Shown here: positions 26,256 through 34,318 of the stretch, piece by piece
How positions within the stretch are numbered: the first letter of the stretch is position 1
How the letters are laid out: the number at the start of each line of letters is the position of its first letter
Assembly (NCBI GenBank): GCA_037129555.1
Contig: JBAXUS010000002.1
Location: 23,638-87,637 of the forward strand
Length of the DNA: 64,000 nt
Direction: 5' to 3'
Origin: JANXLS01 sp037129555
Lineage (GTDB): Bacteria; Planctomycetota; SZUA-567; H5-PLA8
Notes under the pieces: generated by a model
What the model was told of the DNA's origin: nothing
The model's input: the letters and a program-made list of their open reading frames with translations, nothing else
Database searches by the model: none
Position numbers and translations under genes: made by a program

Positions 26256-26281
26256 TAAATTCGCGGTACTCGGACCGATGA
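26256..26281 (+). promoter_or_regulatory. Possible sigma-28 promoter of flagellin 1
   Basis: TAAA, a 14-base spacer and ACCGATGA match TAAA-N15-GCCGATAA at 10 of 12 positions with one base less spacing. The start codon is about 110 bases downstream. No sigma-54 match was found ahead of this gene. Confidence 0.4.
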
Positions 26282-26341
26282 GCAGGAATGTGAAGACGCC
26301 GATTCAATTCCTGCCATTGTGGCGGGTCGAATCGAGTGTCA

Positions 26342-26384
26342 GTCGGCAATATGGAAGCTGCCGGCGACTACATTTCAAGGAGGA
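26342..26384 (+). promoter_or_regulatory. Probable CsrA-binding leader of flagellin 1
   Basis: GTCGGCA (26342-26348) pairs with TGCCGGC (26359-26365), seven pairs with one G-U, around a ten-base loop holding GGA (26353-26355). A second GGA lies in the strong AAGGAGGA ribosome-binding site (26377-26384). A loop GGA plus a Shine-Dalgarno GGA is the layout known from the Bacillus hag leader bound by CsrA. Confidence 0.6.
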
Positions 26385-26392
26385 GCAGCATC

Positions 26393-27196
26393 ATGTCGGG
26401 GATCATCAACAACAACTCGAGTGCGAACACGGTCTACAAGAATTTCAGTCGAAACACGATGATGCAGTCGAATTCGTTGGAAAGGCTGGCGACCGGTCTA
26501 AAGATCAACCGCGCATCGGATGACGCGGCGGGACTGGCGATCAGCGAAACGCTACGGCGCGAAGTGAAAGACACCAACGTCGCCGTGGACAATATCGCTG
26601 CCGCCACGAGCTTTGTCAACGTCGCGGACGGATACTTGCAAACTGTCCATGACGCGCTGGGACGAATGTCCGAACTGGCCACGCGCGCCGGCGATGCCAC
26701 GTTGAGCAACACGGACAAGGCTAACGTCAAGACGGAATACGACAAACTGGCTACGGAAATTGGGAGTATTGGAACGAACGCCAAATTCAATGGAGCCCAG
26801 ATTTTTGACGGCAACGCCCGTGCCTTCACGGTCGATGCCAGCGGAAGTCAGTTCTCGATTTCAGCAACCTCGATGGCGACGCTGACGGCTCCGACGGCCA
26901 TGGTGGCCAACAGCGACGGCACCGCGGAATTGGCGGCCATCACCACGGCAGTCAATACCATTGCGACGCAACGCGCCTCGATGGGTTCGGAGCAGAGTCA
27001 GTTGAACTTCAAGTCAACGGCGTTACAGAATTACGCTGAAAATGCGTCCGCAGCGGAAAGCCGCATCCGCGATGTCGATGTGGCGAAGGAATCCACCAAC
27101 CTGTCCAAAGCGCAAATCCTGGTGCAGGCGTCAACTGCGATGTTGACCCAGGCCAACCAGAGTTCCCAAGGCGTGATCGCCTTGCTGCGCGGATAA
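26393..27196 (+). CDS. fliC: Flagellin, paralog 1
   Basis: This is a 267-residue flagellin with only the conserved filament core. The N-terminal helices contain SSANTVYKNFSRNTMMQSNS, then LATGLKINRASDDAAGLAISETLRREVKDTNVAVDN. A short central part follows, then the C-terminal ESRIRDVDVAKESTNLSKAQILVQASTAMLTQANQSSQGVIALLRG. The surface D2/D3 domains are absent. The frame is open upstream to 26336, but the ATG at 26393 follows AAGGAGGA and gives the same N-terminus and length as paralog 2. Translation is probably CsrA/FliW-controlled. Confidence 0.96.
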   Translation: MSGIINNNSSANTVYKNFSRNTMMQSNSLERLATGLKINRASDDAAGLAISETLRREVKDTNVAVDNIAAATSFVNVADGYLQTVHDALGRMSELATRAGDATLSNTDKANVKTEYDKLATEIGSIGTNAKFNGAQIFDGNARAFTVDASGSQFSISATSMATLTAPTAMVANSDGTAELAAITTAVNTIATQRASMGSEQSQLNFKSTALQNYAENASAAESRIRDVDVAKESTNLSKAQILVQASTAMLTQANQSSQGVIALLRG

Positions 27197-27205
27197 TCTT
27201 GCAGC

Positions 27206-27229
27206 TCTCCTCGGTGATCACTGAGGAGA
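27206..27229 (+). other. Long hairpin after flagellin 1
   Basis: TCTCCTCGGTGA and TCACTGAGGAGA form a 12-base dyad with one G-T pair and no separate loop. No T-run follows. It may protect the 3' end of the mRNA or be a protein-binding site; the true terminator seems to be the next hairpin. Confidence 0.45.
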
Positions 27230-27235
27230 TATGGC

Positions 27236-27299
27236 GGGAAGCGGGCCAGGCCGGATGCTTTATTATAACGCACAAGTCCCGGCTCGCTTCCCTCTTTTT
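27236..27299 (+). terminator. Terminator of flagellin 1
   Basis: GGGAAGCGGGCC (27236-27247) pairs with GGCTCGCTTCCC (27281-27292), 12 pairs with one G-U, and is followed at once by TCTTTTT. The loop is long (33 bases), but the stem plus T-run is convincing. Confidence 0.65.
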
Positions 27300-27710
27300 G
27301 GGGATGTATCGGACAGTATCCGCATTCAAGACGCCGCACCTCGCGCTGTTGTCTGCGGATGTTGTCCAGTGGTTTCCAAATTCACATGGGCCGTACGGGC
27401 TGGACTTCGTTTGCCATGTTATGCGTTTGTCCACGTCGTACCCTTGTGTTGGTTTCACTACGATAACCATCCCGCGCAGTTCGTTGCAGCACGCCAGCAG
27501 CGCTCGCGCCGGACGAATTAATTATCGGAAATGGCGGAGCCACTCAACCCAATACAAGCGCTCCGCCATGTGTCCGGAATGTGTCGTGCCGGGAGCGAAG
27601 TCCGCAAAGAACTCACGCCTTGCCCGGACTTCAGCCCATCGATTTATAAGGAGAAATAGCACGACGCCCCTGCGCAAAAAATAGTTTCGAAAATAGTTGA
27701 CACGGGCTCT
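27300..27710. other. Spacer between the flagellin genes, no convincing gene
   Basis: No reading frame here resembles a known protein. The longest, on the plus strand at 27199-27684, starts inside the 3' hairpins and has a composition unlike its neighbours. A perfect ten-base inverted repeat ATGGCGGAGC/GCTCCGCCAT lies near 27530-27570, of unknown role. Confidence 0.5.
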
Positions 27711-27736
27711 TAACTAATTCGAACTGGAGTCGATCA
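27711..27736 (+). promoter_or_regulatory. Weak sigma-28-like promoter of flagellin 2
   Basis: TAAC, a 14-base spacer and GTCGATCA have the same spacing as the better candidates at 26256 and 15826, but only partial matches to GCCGATAA. It lies about 100 bases before the start codon. Confidence 0.25.
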
Positions 27737-27795
27737 GATCAATGGAAGCGACGGGAACCCGGCCAATGGGGTTCGGGACCGAAGCCTCTAAAAAA

Positions 27796-27830
27796 TGGCA
27801 AGGATGCCAAAAAACACGAACCAAGGAGGG
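27796..27830 (+). promoter_or_regulatory. Probable CsrA-binding leader of flagellin 2
   Basis: TGGCA/TGCCA (27796-27800 with 27805-27809) forms a five-pair stem with loop AGGA, placing GGA exactly in a tetraloop. A second GGA is in the AAGGAGGG ribosome-binding site (27823-27830). The arrangement repeats that of flagellin 1 although the two hairpin sequences differ. Confidence 0.6.
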
Positions 27831-27838
27831 TTCAAATC

Positions 27839-28642
27839 ATGTCAGGAATCATCAACAACAACTCGAGTGCTAACACGGTCTACAAGAATTTCAGTCGAAA
27901 CTCTGCGATGCAGACCAGTTCGATGGAAAAGCTCGCCACCGGTCTGCGCATCAACCGCGCATCCGATGACGCGGCGGGACTGGCGATCAGCGAAACGTTA
28001 CGCCGTGAAATCAAAGACACGAAGGTTGCCGGTGACAATGTCGCCAACGCAACAAACTTCATTAACGTCGCCGACGGTTACCTCCAGACAGTGCACGACA
28101 TCTACGGTCGCATGTCCGAATTGGCGGTTCGAGCGGGTGACGGAACGTTGAGTCCTATCGATCAGGCCCACGTCAAAACTGAATACGACGCGCTCAACAG
28201 CGAAATCACGAACCTCGCGACGAATGGCAAGTTCAACGGATTGCAGGTGTTCGACGGCAATGCGCGCCAATTCACGGTGGATTCAACGGGAGCGACATTC
28301 AGTATATCTGCCGGTTCCATGGCCGTGATCACGGCACCAGGTGTGATGGGTGCAGGAAGCGATGGTACAGCGGAGCTGGCCTTGGTGACCGCGGCTGTGG
28401 GTGCAGTCGCGACTCAACGGGCATCGCTCGGAGCAGAGCAGAGCCAGTTGAACTTCAAAACAACAGGGCTGGAAAATTATGCCGAAAACGCGGGTGCCTA
28501 CGAAAGCCGCATTCGCGACGTGGATGTTGCCAAGGAATCAACGAACTTGTCTAAGTCCCAGATCCTCGTCCAGGCGTCAACCGCGATGTTGACTCAAGCC
28601 AACCAAAGCTCCCAAGGTGTTCTGGCGCTCTTGAAGCAGTAA
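27839..28642 (+). CDS. fliC: Flagellin, paralog 2
   Basis: This 267-residue flagellin has the same length and layout as paralog 1. The first 21 residues (MSGIINNN...) agree, as do the conserved core blocks LATGLRINRASDDAAGLAISETLRRE and ESRIRDVDVAKESTNLSKSQILVQASTAMLTQANQSSQGVLALL. Most differences lie in the middle (about residues 115-205). It is a tandem duplication with its own leader and CsrA-type hairpin, so the two may be expressed in different amounts. AAGGAGGG eight bases upstream supports the ATG. Confidence 0.96.
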   Translation: MSGIINNNSSANTVYKNFSRNSAMQTSSMEKLATGLRINRASDDAAGLAISETLRREIKDTKVAGDNVANATNFINVADGYLQTVHDIYGRMSELAVRAGDGTLSPIDQAHVKTEYDALNSEITNLATNGKFNGLQVFDGNARQFTVDSTGATFSISAGSMAVITAPGVMGAGSDGTAELALVTAAVGAVATQRASLGAEQSQLNFKTTGLENYAENAGAYESRIRDVDVAKESTNLSKSQILVQASTAMLTQANQSSQGVLALLKQ

Positions 28643-28804
28643 CCGACGGAAAAATAACGGATTCGTGCTTCGAGGGCGCGGAGGCCGCGGACTGCAAGAG
28701 ACACACACTCTTGAACTCCCCAGCCACCGCGCCTTCGGCATGAAATCGGCGCTCGAAAAGTGGGTGACTTAGCCCTTTCGCGAGACGAAAAGGGACCGGG
28801 TTGG

Positions 28805-28820
28805 TGGCACAGGATTTGCG
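28805..28820 (+). promoter_or_regulatory. Sigma-54 promoter for the fliD operon
   Basis: TGGCACAGGATTTGCG has a perfect TGGCAC, five bases and TTGCG, with GG-N10-GC spacing. It is the best sigma-54 match seen in the window. The predicted start near 28832 leaves a leader of about 35 bases before fliD. Confidence 0.82.
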
Positions 28821-28866
28821 AACGTGCTCCTATCATTGAGGCAACTTTTTCCGATTCAGGCGCATT

Positions 28867-30366
28867 ATGGCGATCTCAACTTCCTCATCCACCTTGACTG
28901 CGAGCTCCTCGCTCCAGACATCTGTCTCGTCCACAGGACAGGTGCACGTAACCGGTTTGAGCGGTTCGGGAATCGACGTCGAATCGCTTGTACAGGGATT
29001 GAAAGCCGCGAATGGCGTCGCGATTACCCGATTGCAAGATCAGCAAACGAAACTGAGAAATATCACCACATCGTACCAGACTTTGGGAACGAAATTGAGC
29101 ACGCTCCAGCAGTCCATTTCAACGCTGAACGATTATACGTTGTACGCTTCAAAAAGTGCCGATTCCAGCAATACCAGTGCTTTGACCGTTTCCGCTGCCA
29201 CAACGGCTGCGAGCGCATCGTATGACGTTACCGTGGTCCGTCAAAGTACTGCGACGCGGCTCTACGGTGGAACCGGGATCACGGCGGGCACGTTGGATTT
29301 GACGGCGGGCATGAATTCGTCAGGACTTTCGACGACCGTCATCGGCGGAAGCGGCTCCATAACGGGAACGTTGACAATCAATGGAACGCATAACGTCACC
29401 TACGATACGTCCGAGTCGTTGAACACGATCATTTCACGCATCAACAATTCCGGATCGGGTGTAACGGCGATTTACGATCAATTTACCAAAGGCATGGTCC
29501 TGACAAACTCCGCCGGAGCTGGACCCGTCGTCGTGACCGACACGGCGGGAAACCTCGGTTCGGCCTTAAAATTAACTGCGGCGGACAGCCCAACGACCGT
29601 GGCCGGGCAGACAGCGCAGATCACGATTGCTGGGTTGAACAATGGGAATCCCATTGAGAGCAACGACAATGTGTTTAGCGAAACTGAAACAGGTATTACC
29701 GGTCTTACTCTGAATGTTACTGGAAGCAGCGGCACTTCCCGCGTGAGCGTATCACCCGACGGCACTCCGTTGACAAACGCGTTTGATAGTTTTATCACAT
29801 CCTATAACGACACTTTGGATTATATCTCGCAGCAAACGCAGGCGACGACCACGACGAGCGGGTCCACCACGACCTCGACGCCCGGCACCCTGGCCAACGA
29901 CCCCAATATCCAGTCGCTCAAACAACAAATGCGCAACATTCTCAACACCCGTATCAATAGTTTACCCAATGGCCTGAACTATTTAGCGGGATTGGGTATT
30001 GGCACGGTGGACGCAACAGGAAAACTCAGTGTCACGGATACCATAAAAATCCAAACGGCAATGAAAAACGATCCCGGTAGTGTCAAGTCACTGCTGATTG
30101 ATTTAAGCAGCGGGATCATGACCAAATTTAGCAAATTCGTATCCGCTCAAAATGCGTCGTCGTCGGGCATGATACACAACAAGGAGCAGAGCCTCGCGGA
30201 TCAGGTTTCCAAGTTGCAAACGTCCATCACAACGAAAACGAACGCACAGTCCGATTACGAAACCCGGTTGCGCGCCAGTTTTTCCGCGATGGAAAGTGCG
30301 ATCGCACGTTCAAAAGCAACCATCAACCAATTGATAGCATCTTTTAGTTCGTCCAGTAATAACTAA
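28867..30366 (+). CDS. fliD: Filament cap protein FliD
   Basis: FliD caps the filament and promotes flagellin polymerisation. The 499-residue protein has the FliD_N motif HVTGLSGSGIDVESLVQGLKAANGVAITRLQDQQTKL, a Thr/Ser/Gly-rich middle and the FliD_C region with FDSFITSYNDTLDYISQQTQ, LNYLAGLGIGTVDATGKLSV and the C-terminal coiled-coil YETRLRASFSAMESAIARSKATINQL. The upstream Shine-Dalgarno site is weak. fliS and a FliT-like gene follow, the classical order. Confidence 0.95.
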   Translation: MAISTSSSTLTASSSLQTSVSSTGQVHVTGLSGSGIDVESLVQGLKAANGVAITRLQDQQTKLRNITTSYQTLGTKLSTLQQSISTLNDYTLYASKSADSSNTSALTVSAATTAASASYDVTVVRQSTATRLYGGTGITAGTLDLTAGMNSSGLSTTVIGGSGSITGTLTINGTHNVTYDTSESLNTIISRINNSGSGVTAIYDQFTKGMVLTNSAGAGPVVVTDTAGNLGSALKLTAADSPTTVAGQTAQITIAGLNNGNPIESNDNVFSETETGITGLTLNVTGSSGTSRVSVSPDGTPLTNAFDSFITSYNDTLDYISQQTQATTTTSGSTTTSTPGTLANDPNIQSLKQQMRNILNTRINSLPNGLNYLAGLGIGTVDATGKLSVTDTIKIQTAMKNDPGSVKSLLIDLSSGIMTKFSKFVSAQNASSSGMIHNKEQSLADQVSKLQTSITTKTNAQSDYETRLRASFSAMESAIARSKATINQLIASFSSSSNN

Positions 30367-30389
30367 CACTCTAACGGGAGCCGGAAATT

Positions 30390-30812
30390 ATGTCTGAAAT
30401 TGCCAACGCGTATATGACACTACAGGTTGAATTCAGCAATCCCGGACAGTTGACCGAATTGTTGTTCCGCAGGGCTATTTGTGATCTAAATTCAGCGATT
30501 GAAACCTGGCCTGAATTGGCAACTAATCCGAAGGCTATTTTGCAGATCGTCCACGCCCAATCGATCATCAAGGAACTGAATTCGACGCTCAACTTCAAAG
30601 AAGGTGGCGAGCTGGCCGTCGAATTGAGTCGGCTTTATGAGTATATACAGCACGTTCTGACTGAAACTGTGACCCATCGCGGCGCCGAATTGCCAGCCGA
30701 CTATTTCAGTGTCATCGAGTTGTTGGAAGAGATCAGCGGTTCATGGTCGGAGATGTTGCGAAAACAGAACGATCCAGAAGAATCACTGGTCCTCAAGGAG
30801 CGTGTGGCATGA
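30390..30812 (+). CDS. fliS: Flagellin export chaperone FliS
   Basis: FliS binds the C-terminus of flagellin and prevents premature polymerisation. The 140-residue helical protein shows the FliS pattern in a diverged form: NPGQLTELLFRRAICDLNSAIETWPE, then AQSIIKELNSTLNFKEGGELAVELSRLYEYIQHVLTETV and a C-terminal helix around VIELLEEISGSWSEMLRK. The LYEY segment, the helix pattern and the position after fliD make the call secure. Confidence 0.88.
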   Translation: MSEIANAYMTLQVEFSNPGQLTELLFRRAICDLNSAIETWPELATNPKAILQIVHAQSIIKELNSTLNFKEGGELAVELSRLYEYIQHVLTETVTHRGAELPADYFSVIELLEEISGSWSEMLRKQNDPEESLVLKERVA

Positions 30813-31150
30813 TCGCTCCATCCCAATTTTGCTCCAAGCACCCCGCCAAAGCCTGCAATTTGGATGCGGAATTGCTTTCGGCGGTCGAGGCCTGCGTTCT
30901 GGCCATCGATTCGCGCGATGAATCCGAACTGCATCGGCAACTGGCCATTCGAGAGCGCTTGATGGCGCGGTTGCGTGAATTGCTGTTGGAGGACATCGAT
31001 ACCATTGCGAGCCTTAAATTGCTGAAAGAAGCGTCCCAGCTTGAAGCGAAAATGTTTGTTCGGCTTTATGCCTGGCGCGACGAGGTAGAAGCCCAATTGG
31101 ATAATCTCGAACATCACCGCAGGCTTGCCAGGGCGTATGAAATGGATTAG
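30809..31150 (+). CDS. FliT-like chaperone, putative
   Basis: The ATG at 30809 overlaps the fliS stop (ATGA) and has AAGGAG eight bases upstream, giving a 113-residue, largely helical protein. It follows fliD-fliS, where FliT (chaperone of FliD) is usually encoded. Helices such as LLSAVEACVLAIDSRDESELHRQLAIRERLMARLRELL and YAWRDEVEAQLDNLEHHRRLARAY fit this, but sequence similarity to FliT is not obvious. The assignment rests on length, helicity and position. Confidence 0.55.
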   Translation: MIAPSQFCSKHPAKACNLDAELLSAVEACVLAIDSRDESELHRQLAIRERLMARLRELLLEDIDTIASLKLLKEASQLEAKMFVRLYAWRDEVEAQLDNLEHHRRLARAYEMD

Positions 31151-31323
31151 TGCCGATTTTAACAGCGCATCGAATTTCAGATAATGTGGGTCCGTGTTTC
31201 AAATCGCGAGTTGAATGTCACTCACGGTTCGGAGCGTCGTGCCACACTAAAGCCGCATCTGGAAACAGACTCTAGACTATTTTAGGAATGAACGGATAGT
31301 AGATATTGTGCTGTCCCTGCGGA

Positions 31324-32562
31324 TCAGCCTCCCACCGTGATGCTGACAGACCCCCTCTTTTTTGAATCACGTACCTGGATGCCGCTGTTGCGTGGCGGGG
31401 GGGCCTCTTGTGCCGGGAAGATGACCGTGAACGCGGTGCCGACACCGGTCGTGCTTCGAATGCGAAGGGCCCCCTTAAGTTGTTGGACAGCACCCAGAAC
31501 GGCAGACATGCCCAATCCATGCCCGGTGAATTTAGTTGTAAAGAACGGCTCGAAAATGCGGGTTTGCGTTTCCTCGTCCATGCCGCAACCGGTGTCGATG
31601 ATATCGAGGTAGATAAAATTTCCGGGCAGTTTGTCACATTTAAAAAAGTCTTTCAAATAACGGGAGTCGGCCTGTACGACGCCTGAACGGATCGTGATGG
31701 TGCCGGTGGCATCGCCGATGGCCTGCGCCGCATTGAGGATCAGATTCATGATGATTTGGCGGATATTGGTCGGATCACATTTGATCAATGGAATTGCCTG
31801 CGTCATTTCCCGTCGGAATTCGACCTTTTTACCCACGGAACTTTGGATCAGAGATGTCATTTCAGTCACCAATTTATTCAGATCCAGCAGTGCGGAACCC
31901 ATCTGACCTTTACCAGCGCACGCCATCATTTGCCGCGCCAATTCTGAAGCACGATACGCAGTCGTAATGATTTCTTCCAATTGATCGACCAACACTGGAT
32001 CGGGCCGTTTCAATTGTAAGAGTTGCAGCCGCCCAATAATTGCGGCCAAAAGGTTGTTGAAGTCATGCGCCACGCCAGCAGCCATCAATCCCTGTACTTT
32101 GAGTGTTTGCATTTCCGTAAAACGCCGTTCTGCGGTTTCTCTTTCCCGGACGGCTGCAGAACGCTCAATGGCGTAGCGAATCATGCGTTCCAATAGCCGG
32201 ATATCGGGAACATCCTTGCCGATAAAATCCTGTGCACCCTGTTGCACAGCTTTCATCGCCTGTGCTTCGGATGCGGCGGAAAGAATGAGGATGGGTAAAT
32301 GGGGCGCTTTCAATTGGACTTCAACAAACGTATCAAGCCCGCGGCTGTCTGGCAGAATCAAATCGAGAAGGATGACGTCAAATTTGCTTCGAGATAAGAA
32401 CATTTGCGCTTCGGCTAACGTATGGGCGAATTGAAATGTTATGCCGCCCGTAGATTCAATCAGTTGTTTGCTGAGATTGCGGCACACCAGAATATCGTCC
32501 TCCACCATCAGGACGCGATAGGAGCGCAGCATTACCGAGGAGTGTCGACGTGTGGTAGCCAT
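31324..32562 (-). CDS. Soluble hybrid receiver-histidine kinase
   Basis: The 412-residue protein has an N-terminal receiver (about 14-130; D67 in LLDLILPD, K116). A short coiled-coil leads to a HisKA domain with phospho-acceptor H166 in GVAHDFNNLL, and a HATPase_c domain follows (N box NIRQIIMNLILNAAQA, G1 DTGCGMD, F box EPFFTTK, G2 GHGLGMSAV). There is no membrane segment or separate sensor domain, so its input probably arrives through receiver phosphorylation. It faces the flagellar operon, and the partner is unknown. It could be the missing kinase of the FlgR-like regulator, but nothing shows that directly. Confidence 0.85.
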   Translation of the reverse strand: MATTRRHSSVMLRSYRVLMVEDDILVCRNLSKQLIESTGGITFQFAHTLAEAQMFLSRSKFDVILLDLILPDSRGLDTFVEVQLKAPHLPILILSAASEAQAMKAVQQGAQDFIGKDVPDIRLLERMIRYAIERSAAVRERETAERRFTEMQTLKVQGLMAAGVAHDFNNLLAAIIGRLQLLQLKRPDPVLVDQLEEIITTAYRASELARQMMACAGKGQMGSALLDLNKLVTEMTSLIQSSVGKKVEFRREMTQAIPLIKCDPTNIRQIIMNLILNAAQAIGDATGTITIRSGVVQADSRYLKDFFKCDKLPGNFIYLDIIDTGCGMDEETQTRIFEPFFTTKFTGHGLGMSAVLGAVQQLKGALRIRSTTGVGTAFTVIFPAQEAPPPRNSGIQVRDSKKRGSVSITVGG

Positions 32563-33168
32563 GGCCTAAGGAGAGCATTTTTGATGCCACATGCGATTCA
32601 CGATGCTAGCAAGTTTTGCAGCCTATCGGTGAGCAGAAAACGCCGACTTTTCCATTGGCGCATCTCTCTGGCACACGGATTTATTATGACGATCTGCCAC
32701 ACGACGCACTGAAGCCAATTGCCGACATCGATATGATCTCGATAAGGTCGAGGTAGTTGTCGCCAATCCATAATTTCCCGATGGGCTCTCAACGAATCTA
32801 TCACTGTTAAAAATGGCCACGGCCATTTCAGTTTTCTAAAGAAACACTGCTTGAATCTGGCCACTTGCACAATCGGGGATTGATGATCCGAAACGCATTC
32901 GAAGGTGCACGCGGCAAGGTGATCATTGTGATGGTTTTCGATGTGGTATTGCCGCCGGAGTTTTTCGATCGCATTTCGGATAGCGCTCTACCAGGCCCCA
33001 ATCACATACTAACTAGTCAGTAGTATATGCTACACTTGGTGCACAGAAAAATGCCTGCACGAGTTGCTTATCATTTTTAATCTGGTTTAGATCGAACGTC
33101 ACTCGTTTCCGCAGGGATTCATTCTTCTTGAGGGGTTTCAAGCGTCGCGCGCGCAACTGCTCATAAGT
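32563..33168. other. Spacer without a recognisable gene
   Basis: No frame in this 606-base stretch resembles a known protein. A minus-strand frame at 32598-32870 has no ribosome-binding site and no recognisable motif. After the stop at 33169 the DUF932 frame stays open for about 48 more codons, so the spacer may contain further remains of that gene. Confidence 0.4.
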
Positions 33169-33590
33169 CTAATTGAATCCGCGCAGACTTTCCATGAACG
33201 CATCCAATGCGGCATCAATGGATTCAACTAAGTCGAGGCCGCTGGTGTGCTTTCGAGTGATGACAAATTCTCCCGACAAGACACCGTCCGCACAGACAAT
33301 CACACGAGTGCCGGACAGGATCGACAGCTCAAAGGATTTGTCGGCGCTGTTACGCAATCCACAGCTCGGCGCACAACCAGCGGGAAAAGGCATTCCCGGA
33401 ATCGGCGCGAAGTCCAGGCTGCCGAACAGCCGTGCGCCGGGAATGCGCGTTTGCACGCCGTTCTCGCCGTAAAGCGTGCCGTCGAGGAGGGCAAAGCGTT
33501 CGTTCTTAACGACGAGACCACGGGCGGCGGCGCGGTCGGTCAGGGTGTTGACGACTTCGTGATGCGAGACCGGTTTCCAGCTTAGAGTCG
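33169..33590 (-). pseudogene. DUF932-type phage/plasmid-related protein, fragment
   Basis: In the minus-strand frame ending at 33169 the sequence reads PTLSWKPVSHHEVVNTLTDRAAARGLVV, then FALLDGTLYGENGVQTR and FGSLDFAPIPG, followed by CGLRNSADKSFELSILSGTRVIVC. This resembles the N-terminal half of DUF932 proteins found on plasmids and phages. Its expected start is missing: upstream the frame runs directly into IS630 transposase sequence at about 33590. The C-terminal half is cut by a stop at 33169. It is a two-ended fragment rather than a working gene. Confidence 0.6.
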
Positions 33591-34172
33591 GCTCTGGTAC
33601 AAGCCGGTAATATCACGAACTTTTTCAGTGAACCACGGATCGGTCGAGAGCTTGAAGGTATCAGTCAAATGAGGCTTCAACCCAAATGCGCGCCAGATAC
33701 GGGCGATGGATGAGCGAGGAACTCCACTGACGCGGCCATGCTGCGCGTGCTCCATTGCGTGGCATGCGCAGGTTTGGATTCGAGTGTCTTGGTAATAATG
33801 TATTCGACTTTGGCGTCGGAGATGGTGCGAGGCTGGCCGGGTCTGGGTTCGTCGGTCAATCCAGCCAGATGATGGATTTGAAACCGCTCGCGCCACTTAC
33901 CTACTGTTTGTGGCGTGACATTCAGACGCTTGGCTTCGTCGCCATTTTTCAGTCTTTCCGCGCACGTCAGAATAATGCGGGCTCGGACCGCCAGACGCTG
34001 CTGGGTGGTGGACCGGCGAGACCAGGAAAGCAGGTTGTCGCGTTCGTCCGCAGAGAGTACAACGGGCTTGCAACGAGGTTGATCCGCCATAGATCAGATC
34101 TCCTTTGTAAGCGATCTGACCTATGACGAGCAAGTTGATAATTAATTCAAGGAATTAACGAGACAGGACACT
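33591..34172 (-). mobile_element. IS630-family element remnant with broken transposase
   Basis: The minus strand from an ATG at 34090 encodes an IS630-type helix-turn-helix region: LSADERDNLLSWSRRSTTQQRLAVRARIIL, RLNVTPQTVGKWRERF and LTDEPRPGQPRTI. Around 33730 the frame breaks. The continuation VPRSSIARIWRAFGLKPHL, then FKLSTDPWFTEKVRDITGLY is in another frame. The DDE catalytic domain is missing, and at about 33590 the sequence becomes DUF932-like. The other end is probably near 34172, where GTGTCCTGTCTCG (minus strand) is followed by a TA-containing CTAG, fitting IS630 insertion at TA. It is inactive. Confidence 0.75.
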
Positions 34173-34318
34173 AGAAATCAAAGGAATCGAAAAAAACTTT
34201 GGTTCTGGAAAAAAGGATGGTAGGCTGTATGGATATGGAGTGGTGAAGAGGATCCGGGAATGAGCAGAGCCTGTTCAACAATGCTCAACACCCAGTCCTC
34301 GAGCTCCAGGTTCAAACC

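Noticed and set aside
27199..27684. 161-residue open frame between the flagellin genes
   Set aside because: It begins inside the 3' hairpins of flagellin 1, crosses the terminator, has no ribosome site and resembles no protein.
32574..32589. Minus-strand TGGCAT-N5-ATGCT ahead of the hybrid kinase
   Set aside because: Spacing is right but the -12 box is poor and the predicted start would fall one base before the start codon, leaving no leader.
32598..32870. Minus-strand 90-residue open frame upstream of the hybrid kinase
   Set aside because: No ribosome site, no family resemblance and unusual composition for a coding gene here.
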